Below, in pieces: positions 58,781-64,000 of a stretch of DNA of 64,000 nucleotides (positions are counted from its first letter, which is position 1; every line of letters begins with the position of its first letter). Where the stretch lies: contig JAMXSV010000028.1 of assembly GCA_027559495.1 (NCBI GenBank), positions 124,001 to 188,000 on the forward strand, given 5' to 3'. The notes beneath the pieces are model-generated. The model had not been told where the DNA came from and made no database searches. It saw only the letters and a program-made list of their open reading frames with translations. Source of the stretch: Aurifilum marmelostoma (lineage: Eukaryota; Ascomycota; Sordariomycetes; Diaporthales; Cryphonectriaceae). The translations under genes and the position numbers were made by a program.

Positions 58781-60219
58781 TCAGCTAGTCCTGGCTCCCC
58801 ACTTGCCCTTTCCCTTTCCACTGCTCGATCGGTCGGACAGGTTCAGGGAGGACAGCAGGCTCTCGTTTACGTTGTCTTTGTGGCGAGTGGTGTACTCGAT
58901 CCAGCGGTCGATCATGGCGACCAAGGAGAGGTCTTCTTTCTTTGCCGTGCCACCATCAACTTGAACATTGTCGTCGACTTGAGCAACCGAGCCGTCGCTG
59001 TCATCACTCTCGTCCGTCACGAAGCCTTCATCGCTCGAGGAGTCGTTCAGGTCCATATAGCTGAGGACGTGGGGATCGATCTTGGTCTTCCCGTCCGCGA
59101 ACGAGGTGTTGATGCCGATGGTGCCGCCGAGGCTGTTGTTGGCAGAGCTGGGCTGAGTCTGGTTGAGCGCTTCGAGATACTTGGTGCGAGCCTGCACGAA
59201 ATGGTTGACGAGCAACATCAGGGTTTGGCCGTTGGGACAGTGAGGGCCCCTGTACTGCAGGTATTGGTCGAGATGCTAGGAACATCAACATGCGGGCTTT
59301 AATTTCGGACGAATGAGAAATGGGCGGTGCTTCTGTGGGGACTTACCTTGGCCACATGAACATGCTTCTCGGGCTGTGATATGGCCTCAAATACGATTTT
59401 CCCGAGGAGCTTGTCGTCCTGCTGGCCGGGCTGCACTCCAATGAAACGGACCTGCGAGAACACCGCCTGCTTCAGCTGGGCCCCCGAGTGCGCAGAGAGC
59501 CACATCCTGCCTATCGAGCGCTTGAGGTGTACAGCCGCTCCGTTCCAGTACTCGAGGTCGTCCTGGCCTGGGGCTGGGCTTGGGTATTTGGACCGGCCGT
59601 GCATGAGAAGGCGCAGATAGGCCCTGAGGCAGTTCTTCACGGCCGAGGCGGCATTGCCTGCGCTCTGGTCCTCGCCCTCGCCCGCTTTCTTGGAGGTGTA
59701 TAGGACGGCTTGGTTGACCGAGCGAGCGAGGTCGTCGCAGATCAGCGGGCTTGAGCTGCCTGACCCACTGTCCCGCTGGCTGAGGCCGGGGATGGGGCTC
59801 GTCAGGGCCCAGGTTAGCTTGTGAACGGTGACTGTCAGGTGTAGGTAGGGCTGGACGTGGCGAGGGCCAGAGGAGACACCAAAGTCGTGATCGAACGGCA
59901 GGTTGATGTGGAGAGGTGGCAGCCAGAGGGTCGGTGCGGTCTGGACTGCCTTGGGCTTCCGAACACGGGGTACCTTGTGGACTTTGTCGACCTTGGATCC
60001 CTTCTTTGCCATGGTGCTGCGATTTTGTTGCATGCTCTGCTCGTCGCGATCCGTCGTTAGAAAGAGGTCGGGAATGTTGCCGGCTGGCTGCAAGTCGATG
60101 GTACTGACGAGGTTGGGTCGGGGAGTCTGTCGGGTACTGAAGGAACCGCCAGCTTGAGTGGTGGCTCGAGACGAAGAGATGACGGCAGCATCGCCGTCCA
60201 TCATCTCGAAATCGTCCAT
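58781..60219 (-). CDS. Unrecognised conserved-looking fungal protein (455 aa)
   Basis: Transcript-order exons 60219-59347 and 59275-58781; the intron 59276-59346 closes in phase with an AAG/GTAAGT donor and CCTAG acceptor. I do not recognise the family. The first 100 residues are disordered with a basic patch (AKKGSKVDKVHKVPRVRKPK). The middle looks folded (LWLPPLHINLPFDHDFG, YLHLTVTVHKLTWALTSP, WNGAAVHLKRSIGRMWLSAH, LLGKIVFEAISQPEKHVHVAK). After the intron come HLDQYLQYRGPHCPNGQTLM and a helical LVNHFVQARTKYLEALN, then an acidic Asp/Ser stretch and a Gly/Lys-rich end. No signal peptide or TM. ATG is confirmed at 60219. Codon usage and exon structure support a real gene; role unknown. Confidence 0.75.
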
Positions 60220-61867
60220 CTTGCCGACCTCTGGAGAAGATGGGTGCTAAGAGACGGAGGAGGGTGCTTGGAGGGTCAGGAAGGCAGATGGTGTCTAGGA
60301 ACCCGTGGCAAAGGAATTGGAAGGGAGAAAAGACAGAATCAAAGGAAGAACACCAAACCCAGGGTGGAGAGGTTGTCGATTAAATCAGTTGTATTGCTTC
60401 TGACGAGAAAAAGCAGCAAAAGATAAGGTGGGGGAAAACAAATTTGTCGAAAAAGCAATTCTCCAGACTAGAACGGTGAAGCGTGGGAAAGATGCCAGCC
60501 TCTGAACTAGCAGCGTCATCACTCAAATCTCGATCACGTCTTCTATCTATGCTGCACAGTGATGCTCGCGTGGCAAACATTCTCGGCGCTGGAAATGATT
60601 TCCAGGGCAGACCAGTGAATTCTGATGAGCTGGTGTGTTGTGCTCCACATTGCAAGAGGTCTCAATCGAGTGACTGTCCAAAAGACGGAACCCAATCTAT
60701 ATTGACTTAAGACCTTAGTTTTTCTTAGCTCAAGACAAAATGTCTTTCCCATCTCGAGGAAGAGTCGATAGGGTCGCTAAGTGAATTCCAAAATTATTAG
60801 TGTAAAGCAGTAGTGCTAACCAACAGACTGGCTGCGTTTGATGGTGGTCACCTGGCAAGAGAATAGCTGGGCATATTGGTTTTACCAGCAATGAGAAAGG
60901 ACGTAAGTAATGCAGCTCTGAAGGTCAGGGAATGTAGCAGCATCCTGATGGCTGTGAATATATTCAGCATGCTTGCATGTCCGTTTGTTGTCCGGGAAGT
61001 TATCTCTGTGGACAAAAGATCAGACTTGCAATTAACTGGATGTTTAAGCCTGATTATATAAACATAATCCTGAAACAAAGTCTATTTGAAGCATCTTTGA
61101 ATAACATTGCGAGTATGCTTGTGCAAATATTGGACTTTGCAGCTGTTACCTGGGTATCTCATGGCATCGTTTCTCTATTCCTCTGATTAGGAGGAGAAGC
61201 ACTCACATGCACTTCACTCGGCACCAGATCATGCCCAGGCACTGAACCTGTGCCCAAAAGTTTCCCGGAATTCATAGCATAAGACTCCAGCAGCTCCTGT
61301 ATGTAGCTGGTTATGCCCATCTTCACGGACTGTTTGTAAAAGCTTGTCTGCGTGACTCATGTAGCACAACAATGTTTGGATTAAACATGAATCCGCTCAA
61401 CAATTCTCAATGAAACAGATAATGAGATGGTGCATCGGGCCTGGTTCTCAGACAGCCTTGGTACCTCTGGCCTGAGCTATGAGAAACGAGATGTAAGTCA
61501 TTCTAATCCTACCAGATTCCAAATCCCTTTCTTTTCTTTTTGTCACGATGTTACTTACATTTGACCATGAGCCCCGAGTCTTGTAAAAAGGCTTCGTAAC
61601 GGCATCTCAATAAAGCAATGGTGCCGAGGTACCCGGCATGTTCATGATATTTGACACATTATCATTCATTCTATACGACTATCATACGGCTCTTGCACTT
61701 AGCCATGCCGTCCCCCGCGGCGGTATCCGATTTTGATTACCAGTGTGTTGGTATGCCTATGGATATCCCGATCTCCGCTCTAATAATAACGAATGAAGTT
61801 TGTTTTTCCTCGCCCTCATCTAGACCCGGATCACCACCATTTCCTCAAAGCAGCGGAAGATGCGCTT
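60220..61867. other. 1.65-kb spacer without supported genes
   Basis: Holds the leader of the 455-residue gene (60220-60450, with purine-rich sequence) and then AT-richer DNA. Open frames of 60-80 codons near 60480-61190 show no coding features. No tRNA or 5S rRNA signature was recognised. Confidence 0.5.
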
Positions 61868-62752
61868 CTAATAATTCCTCGAAGGATTGAACTTGTCATT
61901 GTACGAGGCAAATGACTGCACCGTTGTCGTCTGGGCCATGGGCTCAAAGTCATCCAGCAGTGAGCTCCTGCGCTTCCTGCGGAAGCAGCCCCTCTTCTTC
62001 TTGTAGAAGAACATGCCAGCCGTCAGCAGCACAGCGACACCGCCCACTGGCGCCGCTATGGCAATGGCAAGGGTCCGCGTGTGGCTGGAATCGCCGTTGC
62101 CCTGGGAGTTGGCGCTCGCCTCGTTCTGGAGGCTCGCCGTCGCTGCTGTCGACGCCGCAGCTTGCACAGCAGGCGACGAAGTGCTCGTCACCAGTGTTGT
62201 CGGCTCTGGCGTAGAGGAGGCTGCGACCACAGACCCAGACGAGGTCGTTGCGTCCGCAGCTGGCAGTGTTGCCGTGCCGGTAGAGGAGATGATGGACGAT
62301 ACTGAGTCCAACAAGGACGTCGACGGCGCAGCTGAAGCTGTCGCTGACGTGGCATCTGTTGAAGTTGTCTCCGTGCTTGTTGCCGCTTGACTGATGGCTG
62401 AAGAAGGTGACGAAGTCGCCGCAGATGTGGTACCGGGCTCTTCAGCAGCAGCTGGGGTTGTTGTGCTTGTGTCTTCCGAAGTCGTCGCCGCCGGTGTTAC
62501 CGATGTCGAAGCCGGGCTGCTACTCGTCGCAGCCTGGGTCGCAGACGACGTGGCTGATTCAACAGAATCACTCGATGCTGCCGTCGATGGTGCTGGGTCG
62601 TCTCCTCCGAGCAGCCCGCCCAGGAGGCCGCCTCCGTCATCCGCATTATTAGTCGTCGGTGCAGTCGTTGCCGCCGGGTCACCCTGACCAAGTCCCAAGA
62701 TAGAACCCAGGCCTCGCCGGTGGGGCAAGTCAGCCTTCATGAGGAACGACAT
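61868..62752 (-). CDS. Ser/Thr-rich single-pass membrane protein
   Basis: Single exon, 294 aa, ATG confirmed at 62752. A short N-terminus with LPHRRGLGSILGLG leads into a Gly/Asp patch and about 170 residues dominated by Ser, Thr and Ala, as in heavily O-glycosylated fungal wall-sensor or mucin-like ectodomains. One hydrophobic helix (about 228-250, TLAIAIAAPVGGVAVLLTAG) follows, then a strongly basic stop-transfer (KKKRGCFRRKRR) and a 40-residue cytosolic tail (LLDDFEPM, FNPSRNY). No signal peptide precedes the ectodomain from this ATG. Topology may rely on the TM as a reverse anchor, or an upstream signal exon may be missing. There is no WSC or other cysteine domain. Likely a surface protein; function unknown. 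Confidence 0.7.
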   Translation of the reverse strand: MSFLMKADLPHRRGLGSILGLGQGDPAATTAPTTNNADDGGGLLGGLLGGDDPAPSTAASSDSVESATSSATQAATSSSPASTSVTPAATTSEDTSTTTPAAAEEPGTTSAATSSPSSAISQAATSTETTSTDATSATASAAPSTSLLDSVSSIISSTGTATLPAADATTSSGSVVAASSTPEPTTLVTSTSSPAVQAAASTAATASLQNEASANSQGNGDSSHTRTLAIAIAAPVGGVAVLLTAGMFFYKKKRGCFRRKRRSSLLDDFEPMAQTTTVQSFASYNDKFNPSRNY

Positions 62753-64000
62753 TTTGATGTTTTTTTTTTTTTAAAAAAAAGGGGGAATTTGGTGAGTGTG
62801 TTAAATGCAGAAAGAAGTATTTTGTTATGAAAGACAGGCCAGCTGCAGGCAAGGCATCGCCTCGAACGAAGTGGAAGAATGTATTAGAAACGTAGAAAAG
62901 AGTCAAGGCAAATGTCACAAAACAACCACCATCGATTTTGGTCTCATAGCAGTGGCCAAGAAGCCAAGGACACCAACTGGCGGCTGCAGTCTTTTAAAGG
63001 GTCACGACACTCCCGGAGCGCTTCAAATGGGTGTTTTGCCATTGCTGATCCTTTCCCTGAGGCATCCCAGCTGACAGACGTCAATGTCCAAAACGAGCTT
63101 GTTCGGATGGGGACTCTTCCTGATGCAGCGCTAAGGACTGGGTATATAGCGCCTCTCAAGCATTGCCAAGGTTCATCACAACTGGTGTGATCATGCATAG
63201 TGGTGTTTGATAGTCGCCAACAACCCCTGTCAGCCTGCGAGGTAGATGCAGATCCGATGTTGCGGACAGGATTGGATACACGCTTCGAGTGCCCAGCTGT
63301 GCACGGCTCGCATGGCTGGTAACCATCTAGGAGAGAGGACGCAAAGGACTGTTCCCAGTCGCCAGGGCTGCTGCTAGCTGTACGTCTACTGGTCGAAGCC
63401 TTGCAATCTGGTGTCGACATCTACAGTATACAGCTGGATTGAAACTATACCGGGGTCGGGACGACAAGGCGAGGAGCTTATACAGATGAAAAAGATGCAT
63501 CAACAGCAACGTCACCTGTATACTAAATATATTACTGCGCATAGATTTGAACGTTCTGGTGGCATCTCAACCAGAGTTTCTCTGCGTCCCTCGCCGTGGG
63601 ATGTGGAGAAGCCGGTTCTCTGTAACCCCAGTACCCACTGCGTGCCAGTTGTCAAATGTGGCGGGTCCTAGGCGCAACGAAGCCTAACGGAACAGGTTGT
63701 TCAGGCCAAATCTGAAACACCACATCGGATCATGACACGAACCACAGCTTCAGATCACCCCCGGCTTGGGCCTGAACAGGACATGTTCGACACCTAAGCC
63801 TTGTGGGCTTTGACTTCAGCTTGGACGCAGTGAATTTTTTTCTTTTTTTCCACTCTTTCTTCTCTAGCCCCTCCGACTGGGCTGCCTCTCGTCCAAAACA
63901 AGCCATAATTAGTGCCTTCAGCCTTCTAGTGACGATCACGAACCTCCCGACCGAGTGCTCGACCACTAAACTAAGCTCTCAACGCCAATCCCTCTAAAAA
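62753..64000. other. Right-edge spacer
   Basis: Begins with a T13-A8-G5 homopolymer block (62760-62785) directly upstream of the Ser/Thr-rich gene. A minus-strand open frame (62730-62918) is hydrophobic and lies just upstream of that gene but starts with GTG and ends in a different frame. The last 100 bp have a weak tRNA D-arm-like string. No gene is supported. Confidence 0.45.

Noticed and set aside
63928..63980. tRNA-like string near the right edge, minus strand
   Set aside because: A D-arm-like sequence (TTTAGTGGTCGAGCAC) is present, but I could not form a 5-bp anticodon stem with a 7-nt loop or matching acceptor and T arms.

Overview
The window is nuclear DNA from a filamentous ascomycete (Pezizomycotina, most likely a Sordariomycete). 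The evidence is short GT-AG introns of about 50-125 bp with CTGAC or CTAAC-like branch points, a GC-leaning coding bias, and fungal-specific families: a Zn2Cys6 regulator, a CFEM-type Pth11-like receptor, an AA9 lytic polysaccharide monooxygenase and a swollenin. There is no operon, CRISPR array, phage or convincing transposon. I traced 15 protein-coding genes exon by exon.

Left half (1-31 kb), mostly conserved housekeeping genes separated by wide spacers: a Zn2Cys6 transcription factor (+), CCT2 chaperonin subunit (-) divergent from eIF3b (+), a TBC-domain protein (+) lacking the usual catalytic finger residues, a delta-12-type fatty acid desaturase (+), glycogen debranching enzyme (+), and a small cysteine-rich single-pass membrane protein (-). 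The spacers upstream of the TBC, desaturase and debranching genes are 3.5-4.7 kb and hold pyrimidine-rich leaders, microsatellites and unusually many G/C homopolymers of 10-17 bp.

Right half (34-64 kb), accessory: an intracellular-type GH13 alpha-amylase (+), a CFEM Pth11-like receptor (-), an AA9 LPMO (-), a protein with a helical N-terminus and a WD40/propeller-like C-terminus (+), swollenin (-), an unrecognised 651-residue protein with a basic 55-residue triplicate repeat and a cysteine-rich domain (-), a gene-empty 4.5 kb tract, an S33 prolyl-aminopeptidase-type hydrolase (+), an unrecognised 455-residue protein (-), and a Ser/Thr-rich single-pass membrane protein (-). LPMO plus swollenin plus a surface receptor suggests a plant-cell-wall-contact neighbourhood.

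Three accessory genes (amylase, WD-like protein, swollenin) each carry exactly one extra base in a short G/C run that breaks an otherwise intact reading frame, while the housekeeping genes are clean. This is either a homopolymer sequencing artefact or real slippage or decay, and it is the first thing to settle. The best candidates for undescribed biology are the 651-residue repeat/Cys protein (47.9-49.9 kb) and the apparently finger-less TBC protein.
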